Both the position numbers and the translations under genes were made by a program. A DNA stretch of 64,000 nt, taken from Eurosta solidaginis (lineage: Eukaryota > Arthropoda > Insecta > Diptera > Tephritidae). How positions within the stretch are numbered: the first letter of the stretch is position 1; each line of letters opens with the position of its first letter. Of the stretch, positions 10,897 through 22,038 are shown in pieces. A model generated the notes under the pieces. The model made no database searches, was not told the DNA's origin, and saw only the letters and a list, made by a program, of their open reading frames with translations. Location of the stretch: assembly GCF_040869045.1 (NCBI RefSeq), contig NC_090319.1, positions 389,065,601 through 389,129,600 of the forward strand. Reading direction: 5' to 3'.

Positions 10897-13893
10897 ATGA
10901 AATATAACAACAAGCCTCGGATAAATACACTCTCTATTGATGACGACCATGGCAAACGTTTGAAGGACAATGAATTGAGGGCATGCACCTGGAACGTCCG
11001 CTCCCTGAATGGGATTGGTGCAGATGCCCGGCTGGTTGATGTCCTCGTCAAAGCAAAATCTGACATCACCGCCATCCAAGAAATGCGTTGGACGAAGCAA
11101 GGAAGAAAGAAGATCAAAAATTGTGACATATATTGGAGTGGCCATGCGAATAAGCGCAGTTTCGGCGTCGGATTCGTGGTGGGAGAGAGACTCTGTCGCC
11201 AAGTGCTGGCGTTCACGCCTGTGGACGAGCGTCTCGCCGCTATTCGAATAAAAGCAAAATTTTTTAATATATCATTCATCTGCGCCCATGCGCCGACAGA
11301 GGAGAAAGACGATGAGGTGAAAGACACTTTTTATGAACAATTAGAACGCACATACGAGCGCTGCCCCCGTCATGATATAAAAGTCGTGCTTGGCGACTTT
11401 AACGCCAGGGTGGGCAAAGAAGGTGTTTTTGGCCCTACAGTCGGAAAGTTCAGCCTACACAATGAAACTTCTCCTAACGGACTGAGGCTGATTGACTTTG
11501 CCGGTGCTCGAAACATGGTCATATCAAGCACGAGGTTCATGCATAAAAAGATACATCAAGCTACATGGCTGTCTCCTGATCGAAATACTCGCAATCAGAT
11601 CGATCACGTTGTGATAGACGGACGGCATGCCTCCAGTGTTTTAGATGTGCGAACGATCCGAGGACCTAACATCGATTCGGACCATTATCTCGTTGCAGCC
11701 AAAATACGCACCCGCCTCAACGCGGCTAAAAACAAGGAACAAAAAACACAAGGAAAGCTAGACGTCGAAAAGCTTCAATCGCAACAGACTGCCAATGATT
11801 TCGCAACTCGACTCTCACACCTGCTCTCTGAGGGCACAACTCATCCTGAAGGAATACAGGAGCAGTGGGAGCATATCTCCAAAGCACTTCATACTGCCGC
11901 CGAGGAAAAAATTGGTTACCGGCGGCCACGAAAAAACCACTGGTATGATGAAGAATGCCGCGTTGCAACCGAAAGAAAAGACGCTGCCTACAAGGCTACG
12001 TTAAAAGCGAGCGCGACAAGAGGAGTGTGTGAACGCTATCGTGAGTTGAAAAGGGAAGCGAGACGCCTTTTCAGGAAGAAAAAAGCAGAAGCAGAAAGGC
12101 GTGAGTGCGAGGAGCTTGAGCTGCTAGCCACCAGGAATAACGCCCGAAAATTCTACCAAAAAATACGGCGACAGACGGAAGGTTTTAAGACCGGGGCAAA
12201 CTCCTGTAGGAATGAAAACGGCGACCTTGTAACTGATGTCCAGAGAGTGCTTAGATTATGGAGGGAACACTTCTCTGCTCTCCTAAATGGAGGCAGCAAT
12301 TCACCGCGCAGAGATGAAAAACCCGATCCCACAATCGATGATGATGGAATATATGTCCCCCCGCCCGATTATGACGAAGTTAGAATAGCAATAACCAGAT
12401 TGAAAAACAACAAGGCCGTGGGCGCTGATGGATTGCCTGCGGAGCTATTCAAGTTCGGCGGCGAGGAGTTGGTAAGGCGCATGCAGCAGCTTCTTAGCAA
12501 AATATGGGCGGACGAAAGCATGCCCGACGCTTGGAATCTAAGTGTTCTTTACCCAGTCCACAAGAAGGGGGATACTGCAAAATGCACCAACTATCGTGGA
12601 ATCAGCCTTCTTAATATCGCATATAAGGTCCTTTCAAGTGTATTGTGCGAAAGATTGAAGCCCACCGTGAACCGGCTGATTGGACCTTATCAGTGCGGCT
12701 TCAGACCTGGTAAATCTACCATCGACCAGATTTTCACAATGCGCCAAATCTTGGAAAAAACCCGTGAAAAGAGAATCGACACACATCACCTCTTCGTCGA
12801 CTTTAAAGCCGCCTTCGACAGCACGAAAAGGAGCTGCCTATATGCCGCTATGTCTGAATTTGGTTTCCCCGCAAAACTTATACGGCTGTGCAAAATGACG
12901 TTGAGCAACACCATCAGCTCAGTCAGAATTGGGAAGGACCTCTCCGAGCCGTTCGAAACTAAACGAGGTTTCAGACAGGGTGACCCCCTATCGTGCGATT
13001 TCTTTAATTTGATGCTGGAGAAAATTATACTAGCTGCAGAACTTAACCGCACTGGAACAATATACTATAAAAGCGTGCAATTACTGGCATATGCTGATGA
13101 CATTGATATCATCGGCCTAAACACCCGCGCTGTTAGTTCTGCTTACTCCAAGCTGGAAAAAGAAGCGGTAAAGATGGGTTTGATGGTGAATGAGGACAAA
13201 ACGAAGTACCTGCTGTCATCGAGCAAAGAGTCAGCGCATATGCGCCTTGGCAACCACGCTACTGTTGGCAGCCAAAATTTCGAAATAGTAAAAGACTTCG
13301 TTTATTTGGGAACCAGCATCAACATTAGCAACAACATCAGCACTGAAATCCAGCGAAGAATCAATCTTGCCAATAAATGCTACTTTGGACTAGGTAGGCA
13401 ATTGAAAAGTAAAGTCCTCTCTCGGCGAACGAAAATCATACTCTACAAGTCACTTATCGTACCCGTCCTGCTATATGGGGCAGAAGCATGGACCATGACA
13501 ACAGCAGATGAAGCGGCTTTGGGAGTGTTCGAGAGAAAAGTTCTTCGAAAGATTTATGGACCTCTACGCGTTGGCGATGGCGAGTACCGAAGAAGATTTA
13601 ACGATGAGCTGTACGAGCTATACGCAGACATCAACATAGTCCAGCGAATTAAAACGCAGCGGCTGCGCTGGCTAGGCCATGTTATGCGAATGAAAGATGA
13701 TGCTCCGGCCAAGAAAGTGTTTCTATCGGAACCCGCCTATGGAAGCAGAGGTAGAGGGCGGCCCCCACTCCGTTGGAAGGACCAGGTGGAAAACGATTTA
13801 AACTCCCTTGGTGTGACCAATTGGCGCCGGTTGGCGGAGCGAAGGAGCGACTGGCGCGCCTTGTTGGACGGCCATAACCGTTTAGACGGTTAA
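10897..13893 (+). CDS. RTE-clade retrotransposon polyprotein (AP endonuclease + reverse transcriptase), intact
   Basis: The 998-residue protein nicks genomic DNA and copies its own RNA at the nick (target-primed reverse transcription). Endonuclease motifs: TWNVRSLNG (31-39, metal-binding N33), AIQEMRW with E62, GDFNAR (166-171), NQIDHVVID (233-241) and the catalytic SDH (261-263). A basic linker (about 270-440) leads to the RT: NYRGISLLN (565-573), FVDFKAAFD (633-641), RQGDPLS (693-699) and the catalytic YADD (732-735). The C-terminus holds VLLYGAEAW (857-865) and RWLGHVMRM (924-932), a signature of RTE/BovB-like proteins. I used the first ATG in the frame after the leader. No stop, frameshift or lost catalytic residue was seen. 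There is no gag ORF and no RNase H, normal for RTE. Confidence 0.93.
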   Translation: MKYNNKPRINTLSIDDDHGKRLKDNELRACTWNVRSLNGIGADARLVDVLVKAKSDITAIQEMRWTKQGRKKIKNCDIYWSGHANKRSFGVGFVVGERLCRQVLAFTPVDERLAAIRIKAKFFNISFICAHAPTEEKDDEVKDTFYEQLERTYERCPRHDIKVVLGDFNARVGKEGVFGPTVGKFSLHNETSPNGLRLIDFAGARNMVISSTRFMHKKIHQATWLSPDRNTRNQIDHVVIDGRHASSVLDVRTIRGPNIDSDHYLVAAKIRTRLNAAKNKEQKTQGKLDVEKLQSQQTANDFATRLSHLLSEGTTHPEGIQEQWEHISKALHTAAEEKIGYRRPRKNHWYDEECRVATERKDAAYKATLKASATRGVCERYRELKREARRLFRKKKAEAERRECEELELLATRNNARKFYQKIRRQTEGFKTGANSCRNENGDLVTDVQRVLRLWREHFSALLNGGSNSPRRDEKPDPTIDDDGIYVPPPDYDEVRIAITRLKNNKAVGADGLPAELFKFGGEELVRRMQQLLSKIWADESMPDAWNLSVLYPVHKKGDTAKCTNYRGISLLNIAYKVLSSVLCERLKPTVNRLIGPYQCGFRPGKSTIDQIFTMRQILEKTREKRIDTHHLFVDFKAAFDSTKRSCLYAAMSEFGFPAKLIRLCKMTLSNTISSVRIGKDLSEPFETKRGFRQGDPLSCDFFNLMLEKIILAAELNRTGTIYYKSVQLLAYADDIDIIGLNTRAVSSAYSKLEKEAVKMGLMVNEDKTKYLLSSSKESAHMRLGNHATVGSQNFEIVKDFVYLGTSINISNNISTEIQRRINLANKCYFGLGRQLKSKVLSRRTKIILYKSLIVPVLLYGAEAWTMTTADEAALGVFERKVLRKIYGPLRVGDGEYRRRFNDELYELYADINIVQRIKTQRLRWLGHVMRMKDDAPAKKVFLSEPAYGSRGRGRPPLRWKDQVENDLNSLGVTNWRRLAERRSDWRALLDGHNRLDG

Positions 13894-13925
13894 GCGCCAA
13901 TTAAGTAAGTAAGTAAGTAAGTAAG
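13875..13925 (+). repeat. RTE 3' hairpin and (TAAG)6 tail
   Basis: TAACCGT-TTAG-ACGGTTA (13875-13892) overlaps the stop codon. A short linker GCGCCAATTAAG then leads into six TAAG units. A compact 3' hairpin plus a simple-repeat tail is what an RTE reverse transcriptase would be expected to recognise. The linker GCGCCAATTAA is also found at the end of the relic at 14703-15070. Confidence 0.75.
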
Positions 13926-13936
13926 AATGGTTGATA

Positions 13937-14702
13937 AAATATATATGATACTTGAAAGTTCAACCTAAGTTGTAATTATTATCGATGGTTTATGGATTCG
14001 TGTAAAAAAAACGACTTTTCAAATATGACTGTGTGCAAAACGGCGTAATAACCGAAGAAAGCAGAGAATAAACACAAATACACAACTTATTTGAATTGAT
14101 TTAATATATGCATACTTGTGTATTAGCCAGCTGTGGAGGTGCACTTTTTGTTCGAGACCTTGAACTTTGCTGCATGCAAGTTGTTAGTCGATGTGCGCAA
14201 ACCAGTTTATTAAAAATGCGGCTAAAATGCTAAATGTGTTGTGAGTAATAGCGGTGCTAAAGTCGATGCAATTTGAGCACATGCTAAAGCTGTCAATTGT
14301 TTTATTTTGTGTTTTAGAAATATTTTTAGGCGATGATCCTGTAATACAAGTCAAGCTATTCATGAGAAAATATATTTTTTCGATTCAAAATCTCATAGAT
14401 AGAAGTTATGTGTCGATGCGCAAGTTTATTGAGCTAGAGTACCCGGCAGACTTTGTTCTTACCGGAAATTGTTTTGCCCACATTTAAAAAGTGAACATCA
14501 CTTCCCCACTTCATTGTCTAATCCATTCTCTTATACTTGATCTTCTATTTTTCTTCTTGTCCATACTATTTTTCATTTATATCCCTCCCATTATCAAACC
14601 CTATCCCACTATCAATCCCGCTTCCAGCACCACTCCCCCTCCCATTCCCACACCCTCTGCCACTCTGTCTGTCACCAAAATGTCCTCATATATGAAATCT
14701 GA
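13937..14702. other. no gene; pyrimidine-rich tract at its right end
   Basis: Mostly AT-rich. Between about 14580 and 14690 the plus strand becomes strongly pyrimidine-rich with a CCCAYT/CCCTCC-like imperfect repeat, directly beside an RTE relic. The complementary purine tract lies next to another RTE relic at 62912-62995. Confidence 0.5.
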
Positions 14703-15070
14703 GCGCCCTTTCGTGCGATTTCTTTAACGTAATGCTGGAGAAGATAATTCTAGCAGCAGAATTAAACCGTGATGGTACAAGCTATTATAAATGCGTACAA
14801 TTATTGGCGTATGCTGATAATATTGATATTATTGGCCTGAACAACGCGCAGTGAGTTCTACCTTCTCGGGATTAGATAAAGAAACAAAAAGATTAAGTCT
14901 TGCAGTAAATGAGGACAAGACGAAGTACTTGCTGTCATCCAAGAAATAATCGCTGCCTTGGCAGTCACGTCACTGTTGACGGATATAGATTCGAGAATGT
15001 AAAGGATTTCGTCTATTTGGGAACCAGCTTTAACAGCAAAAACAATGTTAAAGCGCCAATTAATAAGGAA
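14703..15070 (+). pseudogene. RTE relic, 5'-truncated and internally deleted
   Basis: It starts within the RT at the equivalent of PLSCDFFNLMLEKI and contains LLAYADNIDIIG, with the catalytic YADD changed to YADN. Frameshifts follow, then ENVKDFVYLGTSFNS. It jumps from there straight to the family's 3' linker AAGCGCCAATTAATAAGG. About 0.5 kb of C-terminal coding sequence is missing. It is clearly older than the intact copy at 10491-13925. Confidence 0.8.
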
Positions 15071-15350
15071 CGAGTACTTAGAGAACAATGAGCTTCTTTT
15101 AAGGTTACAACCTGTTTCATAAGTATTAACTAATTGCACGTATTGGTAAAAGGAAAGTACTTTTTTGTTGTCCAGAATATCTACAAATTACTAAATTTAA
15201 ATACATTTTCAATACATATCGAAATTTAGAATGTTGAGTTACTTTTATTACAGTTTTTGGTTCTACTGTGAAACTTTGTTGAATGGACTTTGTAACTTTT
15301 GCCGCTTCGTCGACGATATAAAAATAGTTCAGTTCGTGAACTTAAAATTA
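15071..15350. other. no gene; fragment of a dispersed sequence
   Basis: The part around 15240-15320 (TTCTACTGTGAAACTTTGTT ... CTTCGTCGACGA) resembles 18770-18835 (TTCTACTGTAACATTTTTTT ... CATCGTCGACGA), so it is part of a repeat, perhaps an older non-autonomous element. No coding signal. Confidence 0.4.
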
Positions 15351-15593
15351 AGGGTTTCATTCCGTATTGCGAACGATAGCTCAGACGAACGATTCGCATC
15401 CAAACCATTTCGTTTAGCAATGTTATTCCCTATCATTTTCGTTCGGCCTTTACGTTTGTAACTTTATGTAAAGCAGAAAGGCGAGGCAAGTGTCAAAGGA
15501 TATGTTGCCATAGTTTAACATAGTGCAAATACACTATCGATTCGTATCTGAGGCGAAACGAACGTTCGTTTCGTAATAGAGAATGAGGCCCTG
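15351..15593. mobile_element. MITE with CAGGGCCTCATTC-like termini
   Basis: The left end AGGGTTTCATTCCGTATTGC and the right end read inward, CAGGGCCTCATTCTCTATTA, are imperfect inverted repeats. They continue with CGAACG-type inner sequence on both sides, and the interior is rich in TTCGTTCG dyads. The CAGGG start would fit hAT-type elements, but I see no clear 8-bp target duplication. No coding capacity. Confidence 0.5.
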
Positions 15594-18500
15594 AGGTAAA
15601 TATGCTTCATGAAAGTACTTTTAACCTTTAGCCACTTGCACCTGTCCAAATATATAACGAAACCTATTCAGATTCTGACTCACCCTAAAGTTTACAAAAA
15701 AATTCCGTTGCAATAAAAATGTAAATTTAATTAATGACAAACATGTTATAAGTATTTGTTGTTAAGATGGATAGCTTGTTGAAACAATATCATTTTGAAA
15801 TGTACATACATAGTACATACATATGTCTACGAGTATGTACAAAGTACTTGTAGGCATGATTGAAGAAATGCAGTCTTGTACAGTTTTTTAAGGAAATATT
15901 TCCCTCCATGTGTTTATTCATTTTGGCAATATCGCTTGTTTGCTGTCAAAAGTTTATCAATAGATAAGCGTTTAATTTGCGAAAGGCGGTGACTTGACGA
16001 TCAGTGCATACAATAGAGAACATACATATTACCTGTTATCTTATAATTACGTCACCTAACAAATATTTCAGCTACTAAAATTGCTATTATTGTTATTAGC
16101 TTGTACCCCAATGCGTTTCATAACATTTATTCACAAAATTTTATGTGTTTTAAGTTTATTTGCACTATACGTTTGGTTATTAATTCATTTTAAACCAGAA
16201 TTTCAGCTGGAATGTAATTAAACGGGAGCCAGAACAACTCACACAGACAAGAAGCGGTCAAAAATGTTTGGCGAAATATAAAAAACGGGCTTCGATGTAA
16301 CAATTAATAATTAGCGAAGGATGAATAATAATGCCTATTTAGAAGTTATGAACATAAATCGTTTGATGTATTTGATATTTCAATGTATTCAATCACTTCT
16401 GATAACAGAATCTAGGATTCTCGACACGCAAAGCGGTTCCCTACTCCTTATATCATGGCTGTTGTCATATTTAGCTATATTAGGTACTCAACGACACGCT
16501 TTTAATATTAAAATGATAAAAATTTACCACATAATCAAGTTAAAACTGTGAACATCCCTTTAAAGGTCAACTTTATATTGTTGACAGTTTCACAGTTTGA
16601 AATAATTAACATATTTTCCCTGTTTTTTTTTTACGGATAGTGGAATGTTCAATGCACTACCAATTCAGTCCACTGTACCTGATTATGCTCTAAACAAACT
16701 AAAATTTTAATATAAATTACAACTTGGCCTATCTAGCTTTACAATTTGCTTTTATTTGAAACGTGGCTTTGTTCATGAAGTTAAATTTCTCCCACTAGTA
16801 CTGCGTTACTAACAAAAAAATTTAAAAAAAACCGTTGGCCTCTACTTCCGCTTTCAACCCCAAACACCAACAAATTGTTAATAATGGAATAAACATATCT
16901 ATTCAAGTACATATGTATGTACAGCGATGACTGACTTAATAAGACCAGTTCTTGGCTACAGTTAAGTACTGTATTAATTTGTTTTTATTGATATTCAATC
17001 TGCATCTGGTCCTGAATGAATTCTATCGGTAGATGTCGAGTATATTCGCAATCATTTCCCATGGCAATCACCTTTTCAAAAAGAGCTCAAAACCACCGAA
17101 TTGTATTTATGCGTACCAGCTACATATATGAAGGAGCTACACATTCGTATGCACTTTAATACTTTGGTTACCAAGAAATGCAAAGAAATATTGTCCATGA
17201 GACGTTGGGAGTAGTAACTAAAAAATACTACATTAAAACAATATTTTCAGTTTAGACCACTGCTATTTTGTCATTGCGAAAGCTACAATCTAACAATATG
17301 TAATTTGGCCGTTTCGGTAATGATATCAAACAAAAATGTATGCCGGGCATATTGTTCCGGTCAAATTAACTGCTATTACACGTTTGCTTGAAAACAGCTC
17401 ATGTACTTTCACGTGTTGCATTTACATATACTTACGAATATACATTAGAATGGCCTTTGAAATGTAGAGGAACGATTTTTTCAGACTCGTCCTCAAAGTA
17501 AAATTACGGTCAAAAATGCAGAATTCACATTTAAATTTTGGTCCCGATTGGGGACGGTTTTGGGCTTGTCGTACAGGAGTCAAAGTTAAGAATATGTAGA
17601 AAAAAGTGTGTAGGAAAGGAAAGTTCTTTAGACTATGCTAACATATATAAAGGTTGCTCTAAAAATAACCACAATTGGGCTTAATTACACAAATACTTCC
17701 TAAATAAATGAATGAATTAAACGATATGTATGTACGTACTAAGAATTTGGAGCTCAAACTGCAGATTTGAGCCATTTTTATTTTGTATGAAAATTGAGAC
17801 ACTCTAATGCAGGACGGCTTAAATATATAGGTAAATACGTTTACATTCAACGTATATGTCGAGTTTGTACATTTAGTTTATTCCCGTCTTGAATTTACAC
17901 ACGTTTTGAAGTGTGAATTTGTACTTTTTTGGATTAAAGAGAATAAACTGAGTCAGAGTTGAATTGTTGCCAGTTTAATGTGAATTGCGTAAATATTGTA
18001 GAAATTAGTCAACAGGTTTGATGAATAAAAACAAAATAAAACCGAACACAAAATAGCGAGGGAACCGTAAAGCGCTAGTATGACAGTAATTAATTTGGTT
18101 ATATGTATTTGAGATTAAAAAAAAAAACGAATGCAACCGGTCTCAATAATGTAGGGCTTCAACCGATTTCAGTTGGAATTTGAAGATTATTTACTCTGAT
18201 AAGTTCTCGCTTATAAATAAAAATAGCCTACGTTAGATCTTCATTATGCTGCCGTTGACCTACTTGCTCCTGGCCAGCATTTCTAGAGCATGTTTCTACT
18301 TAAAAAACTGGACAACGGTTCATGATTATGTTTAAGGTTAACAAACATACAGTGGCAGTCAAACTTATAGTAGTCTTACTGAGATATTTAGTTCAGTATT
18401 TTAAATTCTTCCTTTACTTTTCTTATAATGCTTGCTGCTTACTAAGCTGTGATATGTACTTAAAAAAAAACAGGGTACGTATTGGCACTCACGATTACCT

Positions 18501-19349
18501 ATCGAAAATCATTTCACTTACACGGTAAATATCGTCAGCGGCGCTGTAAAGGCGGCTAACTCCACTTTTCAATCGAAACAACCTTTTGATACAGATAGTA
18601 TGAGGGACGATTTTTGCACATGGTTGTAAAAGAAAAATGTGAATTTAATGTTCACAGTCGCTAAAAATTACGTAAATTAGAACAAGCTAGCTTCAAAAAA
18701 TAATGAAAAGCTACTAACTTCATATATTTTCAAACCATTTAAAAATTTCAACGTTGTCGTTCGATATATCTTTTTCGTTCTACTGTAACATTTTTTTGGA
18801 TGGAGTTATCAGGTTTTACCGCATCGTCGACGAAATGAGATTGCCAAATTATTAAAAAAAAATAATAAATTATGGATCTACTGAGTACGCTTTGTTCTTA
18901 GTTAACATATTTCATTATTCCGGTTTATCATTTCGGAGCTATTGTGGCATTCGATCACGGATAGTGTAGCACGCTACAGTCCCAGTGTTTACAAAATGGG
19001 AAACTTTTTATTCAAAGGACATAATGCAAAAATAAGGGAAAATTTCTTTCATAAAGCGCATTGCGAAATAATTGATTAATTAATTTGCATGGCGAAAAAT
19101 CGTACCCAATTTCTTGTTTGGTGGTGTTTTTTCTTTAGTGTAAATAGTATATATCGTTGATGATCACGATAAATGCTGCTAGGTAGGTTTAGGTTGAACT
19201 TGCTGGAGATTATCTTCTATCTTCTAGCAACAAATCTAAACATCGATGGTACAATCTATTTATTAAAGAAGAGTACATTTCCTGGCGTAAGCTGCTGAAA
19301 TTCATATTGTTGGTAGATATATTTGTTAAAGATGCATAACAAGTGGATC
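15594..19349. other. 3.7 kb without a recognisable gene
   Basis: AT-rich, with only short frames lacking motifs. A repeat segment related to 15240-15320 sits at about 18765-18840. I see nothing else that can be named; host intron (of the EHD gene, if that gene extends left) or intergenic DNA are both possible. Confidence 0.4.
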
Positions 19350-19440
19350 TTGCGTCAAATGAGAACAAGACGAAGAACTTGCTGTTATCCAAGAAATAAT
19401 TCCAGCCTTTGCATCCATGTCTCTATCGACGGATAAAATT
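19350..19440 (+). pseudogene. short RTE relic
   Basis: Around 19357-19430 the bases AAATGAGAACAAGACGAAG, TTGCTGTTATCCAAGAAATA and CTATCGACGGATA match the relic at 14903-14985 (which carries ATGAGGACAAGACGAAG, TTGCTGTCATCCAAGAAATA and CTGTTGACGGATA). It corresponds to the RT thumb region. Too short and damaged to encode anything. Confidence 0.6.
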
Positions 19441-19719
19441 TATTTTAAAACCATTCCACATTTTAAATTGACTTGATATTTTATAGGGTTATCAGCTTCT
19501 CATAATTTTGTTGGAACTAACAGGTTTTGTTTTTATAAATTTTAGCGGTTCTGCTACAGTTATGTGATTAACCTACTTTTCCACCATGTACGGAATCGTC
19601 TCCCATTTAAGAGAGACATAGTGTAAATTAACATCAGTTATAGTGAACTTCGGAAAAGACTAATTCTTCCAATGAAAATCTGTTGACATCACATATTTTT
19701 AGTTTTGGAATTGGAGTTT

Positions 19720-20158
19720 AGTTTTATTTATTTATTTATTTGAAATTGTTACATTTCTTACAGACTAATGCCATATATAAAGACTTACGCACTTATTTAA
19801 CATTTGGTTAAGGAACAATTTAAAACTATTTTCAGAGTAGGAAAAATCCAAAACTGACGAATTTGAGAGCAAATTAAAATCTTTAAGAGCTCTAGAAAGA
19901 GGAGCATTTGCAGCATAATTAGTTCTTGCGAATCCCACAAAAAAATACGCATTATTTCTTAGGCATATATGTATGTGTAATCGCAAGGAAAATACGTTCT
20001 AAAAGGTAGGGACAATCAACAGCCCCACGTATTAAATTAAAAACAAATAATAAAGAGAGAAAAGTTCTCCTGCAGTTCAGAGTCTTAAGATTGATAAGCA
20101 AACATCTGCATTCATAGGAAGGAAAAGGAAGATCAAAATGAAGGGGACGGAGATGATA
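19720..20158 (-). pseudogene. 3' end of a CR1/Jockey-type LINE, minus strand
   Basis: The minus-strand translation, broken by stops, contains PSYECRCLLINLKTLNCRRTF, FVFNLIRGAVDCPYLLERI and RTNYAANAPLSRALKDFNLL. These are the conserved C-terminal run of CR1/Jockey-like ORF2 (RR..L..LF..L.G..DCP.LL ... R..Y....P..R....N). It finishes in an (AAATA)n-like tail seen as TTTATTTATTTATT at 19724-19740. It is 5'-truncated exactly where MITE copy A begins. Confidence 0.65.
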
Positions 20159-20496
20159 GCCATCATCCGGTGGCAAAATCCTGAGCCAGATAAATAATTT
20201 TACATGTAAATGCAACAACAACGATTTGAGCCAGATAAATCCAGATAGAAGTCTGGTTCAATTTGTTAGCCAGATAATTTGCTAATTACTTCTTTTTAGT
20301 TTGGCAACACTGCCTTTAATAAACCTACTTTTTCAAAAATAGATGAGTTAAATGAAAAACAGCGGCGACATCCGCCTATCACATTTCACGTGTGCGAAAA
20401 TTTCACGACATCTGCTTCTCAAGCCTCTCAATGATCCAGAGCATTCCCGTGAGAATTGAGCGTGAGCCGGAGCTGTAAAAATCACTGGATGATGGC
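20159..20496 (-). mobile_element. MITE family GCCATCATCC, copy A
   Basis: Termini are GCCATCATCCGGTGGCAAAA on the left and, read inward from the right, GCCATCATCCAGTGATTTTT. The interior matches copies B (44663-45025) and C (46321-46682) in inverse orientation, including GCTCCGGCTCACGCTCAATT and the repeated phrase TTTATCTGGCTC. It sits against the LINE 3' fragment on its left; flanks AGATGATA and AGATATAC are only partly alike. No coding capacity. Confidence 0.75.
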
Positions 20497-21324
20497 AGAT
20501 ATACATATAACTTTTGCCGTCACCGACCAAAAAGGGCCACAGACTAGTTGCACCGAAATGTGCCAGATCCATATCAGGAAAATTACTGTCCACATACGTA
20601 ACACTCTCATAAATCTTCGGTGAGGGTTTTTGTGGTTACAAAGCCAATAATATTTCTTTGTGCTATATTAGAAACTAAGCAGTTATAAATAACAAATTGT
20701 TATGTTGAACAATAAAATTAAGATATCATTTTTTGATGGGTATTCATATCCACATTTACGCATGTATCTACATAGAAGTATGAACTACTAAGGTATTTGT
20801 TGAATAAATTTATATCAGCAGCAGAACTATTTAGCTTATCAGAGTCGGGGATTTGGCGTCTAAAAACGGAGAGTATTGAAATAAAAAAAAGATGAGCTAA
20901 CAATTTAATACAAAGTTATTACACTTCTTTTAGAGAAGACTAACATATACATACGTGTTCATTAATTTCACCTGTTTATGCCTATAAATTGTATAAGTCA
21001 TGTAAGAAGCTGATATAGAAGTGCGTAGAATTATAAACATTTTTTATTCTTCATGTTTTTGAAAAAAGTTTTATATCGAAAATCCAACTAATATTACTCA
21101 TACGCCCTGTATTCATCGTCATCTTTCATCAGTTCGTAAAACAGAGCGAAATAATAAACCTTCAGCCTTCGAGAAATATAAAGTTCTAAAGTTTATATCC
21201 CACATCATTCTCCATTCCTTATCCAATTCTTCAGAAATTTTTAGAAATGTATAATTCTCAAGTCTATATTCAGCTCATTTTTTCAATTCGTATCCCACAT
21301 TGGATGTCGAGTTGAGGTGAACAA
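20497..21324. other. no gene seen
   Basis: AT-rich non-coding sequence. Confidence 0.4.
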
Positions 21325-21700
21325 CCTTATTTACAGCATACACACAGCAACGTCGACCATATTGGACATCCACGTCGATGAAATTACGCTGTCTTATATC
21401 CAAAAATACTGAGTGTGAAGTTCGATAAGGATCTACATTTTGGGGAGCATGCACTGGAATAAACTACAGGCCTGCCAAAACACCGCTCTCAGAACCGCTA
21501 CGGGGTACCTTATGTCCGCAGAACATCACCTACATAGTGGGGAGAGAATACTATCCATTAGGAAGGCAAATGAAATGCTGACCAAATAGTTTCTGTTGAA
21601 CACCCAGATGCTAGGCACGCCAACTGAATAGGCCCAGCCTCCCAGGTACTTTGGAAGTCATATCCGCAATCATTTAGAGGAAATACGGCACCTGAGATCT
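21325..21700 (+). pseudogene. Jockey-clade LINE ORF2 C-terminal fragment
   Basis: One frame contains KFDKDLHFGEHA, then after a deletion ACQNTALRTATGYLMSAEHH, ILSIRKANEMLTK, an in-frame stop, and FLLNTQ. This is the well-conserved post-RT region of Jockey-clade LINEs (YLGVTFD.DLHFGEHA ... QN.ALR.ATGC...S..HHLH.E...LP...EN.ML..Q). The jump from the LHFGEHA segment to CQNTALR shows an internal deletion of the thumb region. Dead copy. Confidence 0.75.
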
Positions 21701-22038
21701 CAGAGAAAATTTTAATAAAATTTTGAACTTTTTATTCACTTTTCAAAATTATTTTGAGTATGCAGTTTTGTAGCCCAACCAATTTTAATACGAAGTAGAA
21801 GTTATAGGTCTTTCAAAACGCGTATTGTTATTTGACGGGTTTTGAGCGTTTTACATGTTTTCCTCCACACGAAGGACGCCTAACTTTGGTTTTTGAGTCT
21901 ATACTCCTTAAGGCGCGTTATGAAAAAATGATTAGAGTTAAATTTTAAAATGTGACACAAAATTAACAGGTTGTAACACAATACTAACAGGTTGAAAATG
22001 CAGTTCGTGTGGTTGTTTGCTTTGAGCTGTACGAGCAT

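Larger units (their letters stand above)
10491..13925 (+). mobile_element. full-length RTE-type non-LTR retrotransposon with target-site duplication
   Basis: The element has a ~406-bp GC-richer 5' leader, one 998-codon ORF (endonuclease plus RT), and a very short 3' end. It finishes in six copies of TAAG (13902-13925) rather than poly(A), as RTE-clade LINEs do. It is bracketed by a perfect 12-bp direct repeat GAATGGTTGATA at 10479-10490 and 13925-13936 (11 bp if the shared G is part of the tail). An intact ORF and an undamaged duplication point to recent insertion. Diverged pieces of the same family lie at 14703, 19350, 27772 and 62745. Confidence 0.92.
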
